NCBI GenBank assembly: GCA_001692895.1
Contig: KV748241.1
Location: 310,001-374,000 of the forward strand
Length of the DNA stretch: 64,000 bases
Origin: Cenococcum geophilum 1.58
Lineage: Eukaryota; Ascomycota; Dothideomycetes; Gloniales; Gloniaceae
Direction: 5' to 3'
In this document: positions 12,781 through 23,669 of the stretch, in pieces
How positions within the stretch are numbered: position 1 is the stretch's first letter
Layout of the letters: each line of letters begins with the position of its first letter
Position numbers and translations under genes: made by a program
The notes under the pieces: model-generated
Database searches by the model: none
What the model saw: the letters and a program-made list of their open reading frames with translations, nothing else
Told to the model about the DNA's origin: nothing

Positions 12781-13106
12781 ATAAAAAAGTTTAAATTTAA
12801 AAATAAAGTATATTAATGCTCTAGTATTTACAGCCAGCTAAGAAATATAAAAAACAGTTTAATTCTAAGCCTTATTCTATATATAGGATGCTTTAAGGAA
12901 TCTAAATAATCCAAATTAATCCTTCCTCCCTACTACCTGTGTCTGTGTCTGTCTGTTATAGGAGCCCTACATCGTTCTAAGGGGACGATCGCTCGGGCGT
13001 CGAGTGATCGATTGAGGGGGAAGCCTTCGCAGAGGCTCCAAATTGTCGATTGGCGGTGTTCCCGATAATCCGCCGATCGTGTACTGATTTCCTAACCAGG
13101 CTTAGT

Positions 13107-13140
13107 GCCTGCCTGTCTGCCTGCCTGTCTGCCTGCCTGT

Positions 13141-13175
<35 letters not shown>

Positions 13176-13177
13176 CC
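13107..13177. repeat. tetranucleotide microsatellite (ctgc/ctgt)n
   Basis: About 18 tandem tetranucleotides, gcct/gtct type. On the opposite strand this is the unmutated counterpart of the ggtaggtagat arrays at 20,214-20,640, because the adjoining sequences are also shared in inverted order. Confidence 0.85.
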
Positions 13178-13374
13178 CGTGTGTCAGTGTCTGGTTCAAT
13201 TTGGGGAGAAGTAGCCCAATTAAAGGCTCTGATTGATTCGAATCGTTTGAACGGTGGTCGTCTGGGGGCCCCCAAGGAGGCCTTGATTTGATTCGGTGAC
13301 GGCCATATCAAAGCTCTAGTTTAGTTCGATTGATCGATTGATTGAATCGTTCGTGGTATTCGCTGGCCAGTTAT

Positions 13375-13605
13375 TCAAACGGTCATCGTCTGGTTCTAGT
13401 AATGGTTGTCTGGCTCTAGGACGGTCATCTGGTTCTGGCAACGATCGTCTGGTTCTGGCGACGGTCGTCTAGTTCTGGCTGCCGTTGTGGTGCTCCTAAG
13501 GTAGGGAGGATGTAAGGAAGGGTAAAAAACCAGGTGGCTACACAGGACGCATACTTGGCAGAGGCACGTGTAGGCTATCGGGAATATAGCGGGGACCCGA
13601 TAGCA
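13375..13605. repeat. minisatellite locus, inverted relative to 19,606-19,840
   Basis: This holds about five 20-bp units of the type gttctggcgacggtcgtctg, then ctaaggtagggagg, then the segment ending gggaatatagcggggacccg. The same blocks occur in reverse-complement order at 19,606-19,840, where the 20-bp array is expanded to about 20 units. Base composition here is close to normal. Confidence 0.8.
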
Positions 13606-13639
13606 CCGTGTATCTCGCGCGCACGGAGGGGGAGTATCG

Positions 13640-13850
13640 CTTTGTTTGGGGGGGGGGGGGGGGTGTCGCTTGGGGGTGTCCCTGTCAGGAGCCTGACAGG
13701 ACGACCAGGACGATCAGGAAAATCAAAATCCTGCTAGGAGCCTGCCAGGACCGTATCAGGATAGGAGATTCCTGACAGGGACGACCAGGACGATCAGGAA
13801 AATCAAGATCCTGTCAGGACGACCAGGACCTCCAGGCCTCCAGGATCTTG
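13640..13850. repeat. G run and duplicated ~37-bp segment
   Basis: A long G run starts near 13,647. It is followed by two copies (about 13,699 and 13,778) of a segment beginning gacgaccaggacgatcagg and ending atcctg, spaced about 79 bp apart. Short palindromic pieces such as cctgtcagg and cctgacagg recur between them. There is no coding signal beyond chance open frames. Confidence 0.6.
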
Positions 13851-13866
13851 GCACCCCAACAAAATG

Positions 13867-14010
13867 CTGATGTAGGCTGCGCGAAGGCTGCGCGTTAAAA
13901 AAAACACAATATGGCGAGTTGGTCGAGTTGCTAAATGCCCTTAACTGCGCGCCAATTGCGCCAACGACTAACCATTAAGCCCATTGATAGGGGATAATAT
14001 TTTGCCGATG
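13867..14010 (+). mobile_element. right end of a TIR element, second copy (S2)
   Basis: This closely matches the right end of the element at 18,569-20,981, including the run aactgcgcgccaattgcg and the terminal ttttgccgatg. It is followed by TA and then by LTR-like sequence (gttaaagcttct), so this copy appears to have inserted at a TA inside an X-type LTR. I could not find its left terminus. The inner part is arranged differently, since the minisatellite locus lies in inverted orientation. Confidence 0.65.
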
Positions 14011-14012
14011 TA

Positions 14013-14519
14013 GTTAAAGCTTCTAATTATTAAAATAGGGTTAGTTCCGTATATAAGTAATAGGGGGTCTATAACCCTTACTAACTATAATAATGCTAAT
14101 ATTATATATTAGGCTAGGGCCTTAAAGACTACAGCAAGTTTCTAGGTATTTAATAACTTATTATTAGGTATAGGGGTACCTCTAGTTTTAAGCAGCTCTT
14201 AAAGTTATTTAATTTTAGTATTAGCTACTATAAGCTCCACCTTATTAGCGACTTAGTCAATTAAGGCACGAGCACGGCAAAAGCAACGCGCAAGCCTATA
14301 TAATTGGTAGTCTATAAACAAGGATCTAAAGCTAAAGAAAGGAAAGGAGACGGAAGGCAGCGCCGCTCGACGTTATATATAATCCTCTGGTCACGTGACG
14401 GCAATTGTCTAAAACTGTATAAAACTTTCTGTGATTGTCCGCTATAATCCACCAATATCTACTAGCCACAATCTACTAGTTTCTACTAGTTTCCACCAGC
14501 ACTGTAACATTACCCCCTC
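14013..14519 (-). repeat. LTR of gypsy X (3' LTR of a minus-strand element)
   Basis: This matches 22,885-23,667 base for base over long stretches (aagcttctaattatt, the aattggtagtctata region, ctactagccacaat). It ends ...actgtaaca, so on the minus strand it starts TGTTACAG. A purine-rich tract (agagaggggg on the minus strand) directly precedes it, as expected for a polypurine tract. It lacks about 300 bp that are present in the right copy. Its outer end is masked by the TIR element at 14,010. Confidence 0.8.
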
Positions 14520-17500
14520 TCTGAAAAAGCCTGCCCTTAGGCTTTATATATCCGCATTATGTCTATAGGGTATTCTTGTCCTTATACTCAATAGGCAGCT
14601 TATTATCTTTACTATTTTAGCACTCTATCTACTTATTAAGGTACTTTAGGGGTCCGGGCTTATTAGGGTATTAATTCTAGAATTCTTTAAGCTTTTAGGA
14701 GTAACTTATAAAATTTTAGGCGGGGTACTAGGTTAGGTTTAGATTTTAGCCTTTCCATTAAATATAGTATTGTAGTATCCCGTATACTAGTTTATAGGCT
14801 AGTGTTTTATTAACTTCCTATTTATTATCGCCATTAACTTAAATCGGCAGTGGGGGCTTATTCTTTTGTCCGGGTAGTGGGTTATTTGCAGCTTTCTGTA
14901 GCTTATCTAGTAAGAAAATAGGGTGAACTTTAATTAAGTTTGGGAGCTTAACCTTATATAAGTTGCCTATTTTATTAAGGATTTTATACGGTCCTACTAT
15001 CTAATAATCTAGCTTACGGCTAGGTTGTTCCGTTTTTTAGTTCTTTATTATAACCTAGACTATATCTCCTACGGTAAAGTAAGGCTCTCGCCTATACTTA
15101 TTTACCTACTATTGTATTAATTTCTAGGCCTTTTCTAGATTTATACGGGCTACCGTCTAGGCTTCTTCTAAGCGCTTAGCGTACTGCTAGGCTTCCTTAT
15201 AAGATAGTTTTTTGCGTATAGTCTAGGGTCCTTTTAGTTTTTCCTAGTTAAAGCTTATATGGGGTAAGTAGCCTATTTCTAGTTAGATAGGGGCAAATCC
15301 TATAAAGTTATAAGGTAGGGTCGCTTGGGCGTAGTTTATTAGGGGTAGCAGTTTAGCCTAGTTATCTTAGAAGTAGTTAATAAAGGGCCAAAGTCTCTAG
15401 TTTAAGTATTAATTTATAATTTCCGTTTAACTATTTATTTAGGGGTGGTATGCTATAGAAAGCTTTAGCTTAATACTTAAGATTTAGGTAAACTTATTCC
15501 AGAAAGCTGATATAAATTGCGGCTTATAATTAGATATAATAGTATCTAGTAGTCCGTAAATTTGGTAGACGTAATAGATATATAGTTAGGCCGCCTCTTT
15601 AGCATTGATATTTTTATAATAGGGGATTAAGAACAGGCACTTACTAAAGCAGTTAACTAGGATTATAACTATATTATATCTATTACAGTCTATAGGTAGT
15701 TTATAAAATTTTATAAAGATATACTACTAGGGGCGTTCTAGTATTAGGAGTGGCTTTAATAGTCCTGGGGTCTTATCTTGTAGAATTATAAATTTACGGC
15801 AGTTATTATAGTTCTGTATATAGCGGTTAATATCTATAACTATTCTAGGCTAGTAGTAGCAGTTACTAATAATCTTACGGGTTTTATTTTTTCTAGGGTA
15901 GGCTGTAGAGACCTAGGTATAAGCTTCGGTAATAAGCCAGGTCTATAAGTTCTATTCCTTAACTACTACTAGCCGTTCTTAGTGCTTAAGTAGTCCGTTT
16001 TTAAGAGACTATAGGCTAGTAACGTTCTTTACCTTTTCGCGGTACTCCTATAGAGAGGGGGTTATTTAGTTAGCCTATAGTAGTTTATTAATAAGGTTAA
16101 GTTCGGAAGAGTTAATAGAATATATTTCGGCGCCTAAGGGGTCCGTGCTTAGTTCTGCCCGTATTTAAGGGTTAAGGTATTTTAGTCATAGTAGCATCTA
16201 AGTCTATAATAAGATCTTCGTAGCTATCTAGTTATCTAGGTTTTATTCGCGCCTTATAAGAGCGTCCGTATAGTTTATAGCGCCTAGTTTATATATAATT
16301 AAGAAGTTAAATTAAGATAGGATATCCGCCTAGCGTGCCTACCGGGCTATAAGGGCCTTAGTTATTATAAAGTATTCTAGGGCCTTATAATCTAAAACTA
16401 CCTTAATAGGCTTAGGGGTCCCCTTTAGCTATATACACCAGTGCTAAAAGCTAGAGATAATAGCTAGCATTTCTTTATTATAGATATAGTATTTTAGCTT
16501 AGTATCTATTATAGTCTTTAAATAGTATATAATAAGGTGCTATTCTCTATCTAGTTGCTTCTAGGAAAAAATACTAGCTATTACGCTATCTAAGGTATCA
16601 GTTTCTAGTATTAAGGGCCATTTTAGGTTAAAATAAGTAAGTAGGGGAGCCGATACTAGCCGTTTTTTAAGCTTATTAAAGGCCTACCTATATATAATAA
16701 TAATAATTCATTGCTTAACGTCTGATACGGATCCTATGCGGCCCACGCAGACTACTCCGTATACAGGGGAAACTTGTAAATTTACAGGAAGAAACCCCCT
16801 GATATGTTGGGGGAGGAAAAACCCTAGGAGCCACCTCAGTAGGATGAAAAACCCCAGTTTGCCATGTTCGTCCGTAGCGGCGGCCCTGCGGGCCTACGGC
16901 TACGTCCTGTCCTCCTTAGATGTTTGAACTCCTTGGGAACCACTACTTCCTTCTCTAGCTTATCCCAGCTAGGGTTTACTACGTCCCAGCTAGGCCTTGC
17001 CAATTGATTGCTGTACTGTTGTTTCCCATATCTTGGCTATCCCCTGTATGCTATCTCTTGTTTGACCATTGCCATATACGCCATGCCTCCCCCCCCCTAG
17101 GGCCTATCGAAGGCGTAAGGGGGATTCATCCGTTCTACTATCCTAATACTGAAAACAAAAGCGGGATGTGTGTGTGTGTATCTGGGTATCTTTTGTGCCT
17201 AGGCCCCAGTCACTAGGCCCTCTCTACGGGCACTACTCCGTTAAGAGGAGACGAGGAAAACCATGGGGGGTTATCCGGCTGCTGGTTTCAGTAGTATTAC
17301 GGCAGTACGGCGAGTGACCGCATGCTCCGCGGGCGATCGCCCTGGGGGTTAGGAGGGGCCGTATATTTGCTCGTTGCTCGTTCGCATTCGCTCGTTCGTC
17401 GATGTGAGAGGTCGTCGATGCTTTCTATTGAGGGTCGGGGGATGCTATCGAATGCCGTGTATCCATGTTGGATCGTACAGGTGCTTAGTAGGGGAACGTA

Positions 17501-18566
17501 GTGGCTGTATTGTGAAGGGGTACCATCAGCAGTGGTTTTCGAGATCTCACCATCCCATGTGAAAACTTTTCACTACGCCCCACGACGCATACAACCACCA
17601 GGCCCACCAGCACGCTGTGCGACGTCTCTGCGTTGGCTCTGAGTCTGAACTTCGAAGACCTAGGTTCGTAGCCGTCACCACGTACAGGTGCAGAGTCCGG
17701 TTTCGACGGCCGCCTACCTATATATAGCGTTAAAGTAAAAGGGCTAGTCTTTTTTAGTAAAACGGTTAAAAGGCTAGGTAATTCTGCTGTAGTTTTTAAT
17801 AAAGTGTTAGTAGAAGTTATAAAAACCTAAAAATAACTATACCCCCTTTATAGTCCGTAGGGGTGCCCACTAGTTAATTACGGCTATTTTCTCTAGGTTA
17901 GCTTTAATTCCGTTTATACTAATAATAAAACCTAGGTACTTTATACGCTTAATACTAAACTCTAACTTTTTAATATTAACCTAAAGGCTAGCCTTATAGA
18001 GCTATTATAGGACTTTATAGACGTGCTCCTTATATTCTAGCTTATTCTTAAAGTAGATTATAATATTATCTAAATAGGCCGTATAGAAGTCATTAAGGTA
18101 ATTAAAGAGTATATTGTTTATATACCGCTAGTATATAGCTAGTTTATTAGTTAGTCTAAAAGGGAGTACCTTATATTTATATATTTCGTATTAGGTCTAA
18201 AATATAGTAAGATTTTTAGACCTAGGGTTTATTTTAATTTAGTAGAAGGCCTAGTGGATATTAAGCTTTATAAAGACCTTAGCTCTACTTATTTAGGCTA
18301 AAGTCTTATTAAGTAGGGGAAGCGGATAGCGGTCCTTATGGGTTATATTATTTAGCTTATAATAGTTAATACAGAAGCGGAGTCTTTTATTTAGATTTTT
18401 AATAAAGAGAATAGGTAAGGTAAAAGGGGCTTAGCTAGGCTTAATAAAGCCCTTATTTAGGTTATTAATAAAATACTGCTTTATAGCCTATAATTTAGTA
18501 ATAAACTGCTAGTAAAGGGGGCTAAAGCTAAGGGTGTTTTCCTTACCCTACTTAATCTTAATCTTA
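14520..18566 (-). pseudogene. gypsy X Pol relic: RT, RNase H, integrase, chromodomain
   Basis: Read on the minus strand from 18,566 leftwards. The RT has a DRYPLPLL start near 18,330 and the active-site box at about 18,052-18,078 reads YLDN (normally YLDD). RNase H starts near 16,610 (E-T-D-T motif), integrase lies at about 15,000-16,200, and a chromodomain end at about 14,640-14,760 reads with an N-KPGP-like tail. The RT/RNase H frame is interrupted at 16,697-17,711 by an inserted retroposon, and the frame continues on either side. Stops are TAG and TAA. With 20,984-22,884 it forms one element. Confidence 0.85.
16697..17711 (-). mobile_element. unmutated 1,015-bp retroposon with 15-bp target duplication
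   Basis: It is flanked by perfect 15-bp direct repeats (gcctacctatatata at 16,682-16,696 and 17,712-17,726). On the minus strand it ends in a (ATT)n-type tail. The last ~50 bp before the tail match the 3' end of the LINE at 33,876-39,433: both have ggagtagt, then gcgtgggcc, then gacgttaagcaat. A block near 16,931-16,945 also matches LINE position 39,226. The remaining ~750 bp do not obviously match that LINE. GC content is normal and there is no RIP-like bias. It may be a SINE sharing a LINE tail, or a 5'-truncated copy of a related LINE. Short open frames inside it do not look like genes. Confidence 0.8.
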
Positions 18567-18624
18567 TACATTGGGAAAATATTCGCAGGATAAGATTTAA
18601 GTAGACTTTGGTTTTCGCGTTTCG

Positions 18625-19025
18625 TGTAATTAATATGCAATTTAACCAACTCAACACGTAATTAACTAACTTAATACGCAATTAACTAACTTAATATATA
18701 ATTTAATCAACTTAACACGCAGTTGACCTACTTAATATATAATTTAACTAACTTAACACGCAGTTGACCTACTTAACATGTAATTTAACTAACTTAACAC
18801 GCAGTTAACCTACTTAATATGTAATTTAATTAACTTAATACGCAGTTGACCTACTTAATATGCAATTTAACTAACTTAATACGCAGTTAACCTACTTAAT
18901 ATGCAATTTAACTAATTTAATATGCAGTTAACCTACTTAATATGCAATTTAACTAACTTAACATGTAATTAACCTACTTAATATACAATTTAACTAACTT
19001 AATATATAGTTAACCTACTTAACAA
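18625..19025. repeat. 41-bp minisatellite (dimer of ~20-bp units)
   Basis: About nine to ten copies of a 41-bp higher-order unit that alternates two ~20-bp halves, of the types atgcaatttaactaacttaa and acgcagttgacctacttaa. Variation between units is almost all C/T or G/A. Confidence 0.88.
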
Positions 19026-19089
19026 CTTTAAAAGCTAACTGTATATTTCTTAACGTGCGATTAAGGTAAAGTTATATACTATATATTTA

Positions 19090-19165
19090 ACTATTATATA
19101 TAATCCTATACAATCTTATATAATCTCATATAATCTTATATAATCTTATACAATCTCATACAATC
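19090..19165. repeat. 12-13-bp AT-rich minisatellite
   Basis: Six to seven imperfect copies of tataatcttatat/caatctcatac type. They adjoin the next array without a spacer of any note. Confidence 0.75.
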
Positions 19166-19189
19166 TTATAGTCTTATTACTTAGAGGCT

Positions 19190-19610
19190 CTGCACAAGGC
19201 TCTACACAAAGCTCTACGTACAGAGGCTCTACACGAAGCTCTATGCATAGAGGCTCTGCATAAAGCTCTGCACGAAGCTTCGCATAAGGCTCTTCACGAG
19301 GCTCTACACGAAGCTCTACGTACAGAGGCTCTGCACGAAGCTCTGCACGAAGCTCTGCACGAAGCTCTGCACGAAGCTCTGCACGAAGCTCTGCACGAAG
19401 CTCTGCACGAAGCTCTGCACGAGGCTCTGCACGAGGCTCTGCGCGAAGCTCTGCGCGAAGCTCTGCGCGAAGCTCTGCGTACAGAGGCTCTGCACGAGGC
19501 TCTGCGAGAAGCTCTGCGTACAGAGGCTCTGCACGAGGCTCTGCGTACAGAGGCTCTGCACGAGGCTCTGCGCGAGCTCTGCGTACAGAGGCTCTACACG
19601 AAGCTCTGCA
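19190..19610. repeat. 12-bp minisatellite (gaagctctgcac)n
   Basis: About 30 units of gaagctctgcac or gaggctctgcac, with periodic gtacagaggctct variants. Because 12 is a multiple of 3, the array gives a long open frame on the minus strand, which is an effect of the repeat and not a gene. Confidence 0.9.
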
Positions 19611-19739
19611 TCGGGTCCCCGCTATATTCCCGATAGCCTCTACACGTGCCTCTACCCTATATAACCACCTTATTTTTTACCCTTCCTTCCTTCTTTATAT
19701 CCTCCCTACCTAGGGAGGCACCAGAACGGCAGCCAGCAG

Positions 19740-20160
19740 AGGACCGTTGCTAGAACTAGACGACCGTCGCCAGAACCAGATGACCGTTACCAAAACCAGA
19801 CGACCATCGCCAGCTAGACGACCGTCACCAGAACCAGACGACTGTCGCCAGAACCAGACGACCGTCGCCAGCCAGACAACCGTTACCAGAACCAGACGAC
19901 CGTTGCCAAAGCCAGACGACCGTCGCCAGAACCAGACGACCGTTGCCAGAGCCAGACAACCGTCGCCAGAACCAGACAACCGTTGCCAGAGCCAGACGAC
20001 CGTCGCCAGAACTAGACGACTGTTACCGCGCCAAACGACCGTCGCCAGAACCAGACAACCGTCGCCAGCTAGACGACCGTTACCAGAACCAGACGACCGT
20101 TGCCAGAGCCAGACGACCGTCGCCAGAACCAGACGACCGTCACCAGAGCCAAACGACAAC
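19740..20160. repeat. 20-bp minisatellite (gaccgtcgccagaaccagac)n
   Basis: About 20 units, some with ttgcc, agagcc or caac variants. Three units make 60 bp, so open frames run through the array on both strands in several phases. These are repeat artefacts. It is the expanded, inverted counterpart of the array at 13,375-13,480. Confidence 0.9.
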
Positions 20161-20213
20161 GACTAGCCAGCCAACACTATAAACGATTCAATTGATTAAT
20201 CAAATTAAGGTAG

Positions 20214-20640
20214 CACAGACAGGTAGGCACAAACAGGTAGATGCTAATGGGTAAGTAGATGTAAATAGGTAGGTAGATGTAGACAGGTAAGCAGATATAG
20301 ATAGGCAGGTAGATACAAATAGGTAAGTAGATGCAGATAGGCAAGTAGATGTAGATAGGTAGGTAGATGCTAATAGGTAGGTAGATATAAATAGGTAGGT
20401 AGATATAAACAAGTAGATATAGACAGGTAGGCAGATATAGATAGGTAAGTAGATATAGACAGGTAAGCAGATATAGATAGGTAGGTAGATGCTAATANGT
20501 AGGTAAATATAGATAGGTAGGCAGATGTAGATAGGTAGGTAAATATAAACAGGTAGATATAGATAGATAGGCGATATAGATAGGTAGGTAGATGCAGATA
20601 GGTAGGCGATGTAGGTAGGTAGGTAAGTNAATAGGTANAG
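20214..20640. repeat. minisatellite of ggtaggtagat type
   Basis: Tandem imperfect units of agataggtaggtagatgt type, with ambiguous bases near 20,498 and 20,629-20,643. It appears to be the mutated equivalent of the (ctgc/ctgt)n array at 13,107-13,177 read on the other strand, because both lie beyond the same segment (aaacgattcaat...) in inverted order. Confidence 0.8.
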
Positions 20641-20983
20641 TANATAGGTAGAAGAGAACCATCGCTATATTATATTAAATTATCTAAAATAATAATATTT
20701 ATTTTGCTAGCCTTATAAATAGCTTTAAAATAGCTTTTATTTATTTAAAATATGCTATTAGTATAAAAGAGGTAAATATAATTATGGTTGCCAAATGCGT
20801 AGATTACTGGTAGGTTACGCGTAGGTTGCGCGTAGGTTGTGCGCAGGCTACGCGCAGGCTGCGTGTCAAAAAAACACGATATAGGCTAGTCGGTCGAGTT
20901 GCCAAATAACCTTAACTGCGCGCCAATTGCGTTAACCACCAACCATTAAGGCCATTGAAAGGGTACTATATTTTGCCGATGTA

Positions 20984-22884
20984 GTTATATGGTTAGTAAG
21001 GTAAAAGTATATTAAATACTGCTTTAGAGAATACGTTCTTAAATTTCTAGTATTAATAAGGTAGCTTTTATTCTACTAGTTCCTTATCTATAAGCTCGCT
21101 TTTTTATCTGCTAAGCTTATTTTTCTTTTCCTTAATTATTTAATTAATTTTATATAAGCTTGTTATAAAGGTAATAGTATTAGGCTAAATTAAGTTCTGG
21201 TAGAATCCTACGGCATTAATATAGTAGATATTAACTAGTAGGAGGTCTGCTGGTTTCCTTATAGCCGTTTTTTAAACCATATTTTATAGTTTAGGGTTTA
21301 TAATCTTTCTTAAATCCTATTCTATCTTCTATAGGTTATCCCTTTAATCTATTAGTTTAGTGTAACGTTTAATGTCCCTTACTATTCTTTATGGCTATAT
21401 AGGGCCTAAGCTCTCTATATAGGGCTTTTTTAGGTCACTACTAACTTTCTAGGTTTTTAATACGGGTAGCGTAATATAGGTAGTCTGGGGGCGACGTAGT
21501 ATACAGATCCGTTATAAATTAAGCTATATATCTTTTTTAAAGGCCTAGTCTCTATATATAGTATTAGCCTAGTAAATAGTATTAACCTAGGGCCGTATAA
21601 GGTTTTTTATTATAATGCTGATTTCTTTTATAAAGGAAGGGGTTAGGGGTAGGATTTTGGGCTAGATAAGCCGTCTACTTTATATATTAAGCTATAAGCC
21701 TAAATAGGCTAGCTATTTTTGCCTTAAGATTATATTATAGCTACCTAGGTCTATAATAAGGAAGTAAACGTTATATTACCTTTGTCTGTTAACATGGAGG
21801 TAAATCCGCAAGATAGTTATAATAGGTGGCCCTATCTACCCATTATACCCATAGATAGGAATTAGTTTAGGTAGTTCTTTAATAGATATATTTAAAAAGT
21901 TAGCTAGCTTTACGGTATATTGGGTATCTATTAAAGCAAAGGCATTTACTTTAGAGTTAGCTAAAGTAGAGGTTAAAACTTAGTATTTATTACGGAATAA
22001 AGTATAAGGGATAGTATAGCTTTTTTTACTAACTAGCCAACCTAGATTAATATCTAATATATCGATCCCTTTTAACCCTAGAGAGGAGTCTTTATCTAGA
22101 GTTCCTCTTTTTTTTAACTCTACGCTATCCTCCTAGATTAATAAAACCTTATCCGCTTTTACGTTTATTAGGTAATCCTTTATACGGTAACCTTTCTAAC
22201 TATAAAAAAAGTAAGCTCCTTAATTACTAAAGGTCTATATACGGGGGTTGCTGTATATAGGCCGAGTATTCGCTAAACCTATAGCAGAACTAGCCGTATA
22301 GCTAGCTGCTAAATTAGCGGCGGGCTATATAGGTAGTATTATAGGGTTTACTAATTATGCTAAGGTATTGCGGGCCGTTTTTATATTACTTATAGTCTGA
22401 TTTAAAGGGGTTCTAGCTTTATACTATTTAGCGTATACCTTAATTTAATAGAGGCCTTGGTTAATAGCTAAGCATTAGTTTATAAGTTCCTTTAGCGTCT
22501 ATATAGTAGTAAAAACTAGTAGTTCGGCTCGCTGTAGGTCTAGGGTACGCTTATTAAATAGGTCTAGTATTAGATCTTTTTAGGGAATTTAAGCTTAGCT
22601 AGCTAGGTATAGAAAGTAGGTCTAAATGGCTAAAAAGATCTCTATTGTTTTTATATTTAGGCTTTTATAATTAAGTTAGGCGTTTTATACTTTAAAGGGG
22701 TCCTTATAAATAGAAGATAGGTAAATAATTATCTCTTTTTTAGAGAGGAAGGGATCTGCTAAGTCCTGTGCGTATTGTGGACGTAGGTGCGTCTATACGT
22801 CCCCACTAGTACGGCTAAAAACGTAAGCTATTTTAGCCTAAGTGGTAAAGAAGTAGTCCGTATTAACTTCGAGCTTATTTTATA
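20984..22884 (-). pseudogene. gypsy X Gag C-terminal part and protease
   Basis: Minus strand from 22,884. The Gag frame reads EVNTDYFFTT, YVFSRTSGDV, then DPFKV--A-LNYKSLN, all typical of fungal gypsy Gag. The zinc knuckle at about 22,175-22,220 has all four ligands as Tyr (Y-F-F-Y...G-Y...D-Y in place of C-C-H-C). The protease reads ALIDTQ, then IPIYGYNG and FLIIDLGSYNIIL at about 21,700-21,960. The frame runs to a VFSKAVFNILLP segment and stops at the TIR element. The Gag N-terminal half, leader and primer site are missing where it meets the LTR at 22,885. Confidence 0.83.
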
Positions 22885-23667
22885 ATTAAAGCTTCTAATT
22901 ATTAAATATAGGGTTAATTCTATCTATAAGCAATAGGGGGTTTATAACCTTCGCGGACTATAACAATACTAATACTATATATTAGGCTAGGGCCTTAAGG
23001 ACTATAGCAAGTCTCTAGGTATAGGGGGTTCTCTAACTTTAACTAGCTCTTAAAGTCGTTTAATTTTAGTATTAGCTGCTATAAGCTCCACCTAGGAGTT
23101 TAAGTTAGTTGCTGTTTTACTATTAGAGGTATTTAAGGATCCTATAGCTACTTTGCCAGCCGCTATAGTTCTTAGCATAGTAATACGGTTATTAGAGTAA
23201 TTTTTAGTAGGATTCTATAAGGGTTCTAGTCTATACGTGTTCTATAGGTCTTATTATTCTTTTCTATTCTTTTAGTTTTATTTTGTTCTTTAAGTTCTGG
23301 TAATAGTCTTTAGGTCTACTTTTATATTCTATTCTTATTTATAGTTTATAGATATTTTTAAGTTCCTTCTTAGGAAGGAGAGTAGACGAGCTTTAGATAA
23401 TATTAGCGACTTAGTTAATTAAGGCATGAGCACGGCAAGAGCGACGCGTAAGCCTATATAATTGGTAGTCTATAAATAAGGATCTAAAGCTAGAGAAAGG
23501 AAAGGAGACGGAAGGTAGCGCCGCTTAACGTTATATATAATCCTCTAGTTACGTAATAGTAATTGTCTAAAATTGTATAAAACTGTCTGCGATTATCCGC
23601 TACTATCTACTAATATCTACTAGCCACAATCCACTAGTTTCTACTAGTTTCTATTAGCGCCGTAATA
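22885..23667 (-). repeat. LTR of gypsy X, right copy
   Basis: This is homologous to 14,013-14,519 from the gcttctaattatt start to the gtaata end (gtaaca in the other copy). It carries an additional ~300 bp at about 23,091-23,400 that also occurs in the third LTR fragment (23,670-23,985 plus 33,176-33,766), so the left copy probably lost it. The differences between copies are mainly C/T and G/A. Confidence 0.78.
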
Positions 23668-23669
23668 TA

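Larger units (their letters stand above)
18569..20981. mobile_element. TIR element with TA target duplication, made of tandem repeats (S1)
   Basis: The left end (cattgggaaaatatt) and the reverse complement of the right end (catcggcaaaatata) match at 12 of 15 bases, and at 13 of 15 when the S2 right end is used. TA flanks both ends (18,567-18,568 and 20,982-20,983), as for Tc1/mariner-type insertion. Removing the element and one TA rejoins gypsy X in frame. The junction then reads PYNYKI, as expected from the family's PYDHKI. Inside there is no transposase, only five tandem-repeat arrays plus a ~190-bp right-end segment. It would have needed a transposase from elsewhere. Confidence 0.78.

Noticed and set aside
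13102-13737. Open frames at 13,102-13,311 and 13,534-13,737
   Set aside because: One runs through the (ctgc)n microsatellite, the other through a G run and duplicated segments. Neither resembles a protein.
16736-17562. Three plus-strand open frames of 62-70 codons
   Set aside because: They lie inside the 1,015-bp retroposon, whose own orientation is minus. There are no domains and the length is expected by chance at normal GC.
19316-19561. 81-codon minus-strand open frame of Gln-Ser-Leu/Phe repeats
   Set aside because: It is the translation of the 12-bp minisatellite, where a unit length divisible by 3 keeps the frame open. No start context or flanking coding signal.
19710-20182. Long open frames on both strands (up to 149 codons)
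   Set aside because: They are produced by the 20-bp minisatellite in all phases. The peptides are pure repeats and no gene structure surrounds them.
20200-20412. 70-codon Ser/Thr-rich minus-strand frame
   Set aside because: Repeat artefact of the ggtaggtagat array.
12646-20640. Arrays that could be mistaken for CRISPR
   Set aside because: Units are contiguous tandem repeats without unique spacers, and the organism is eukaryotic.
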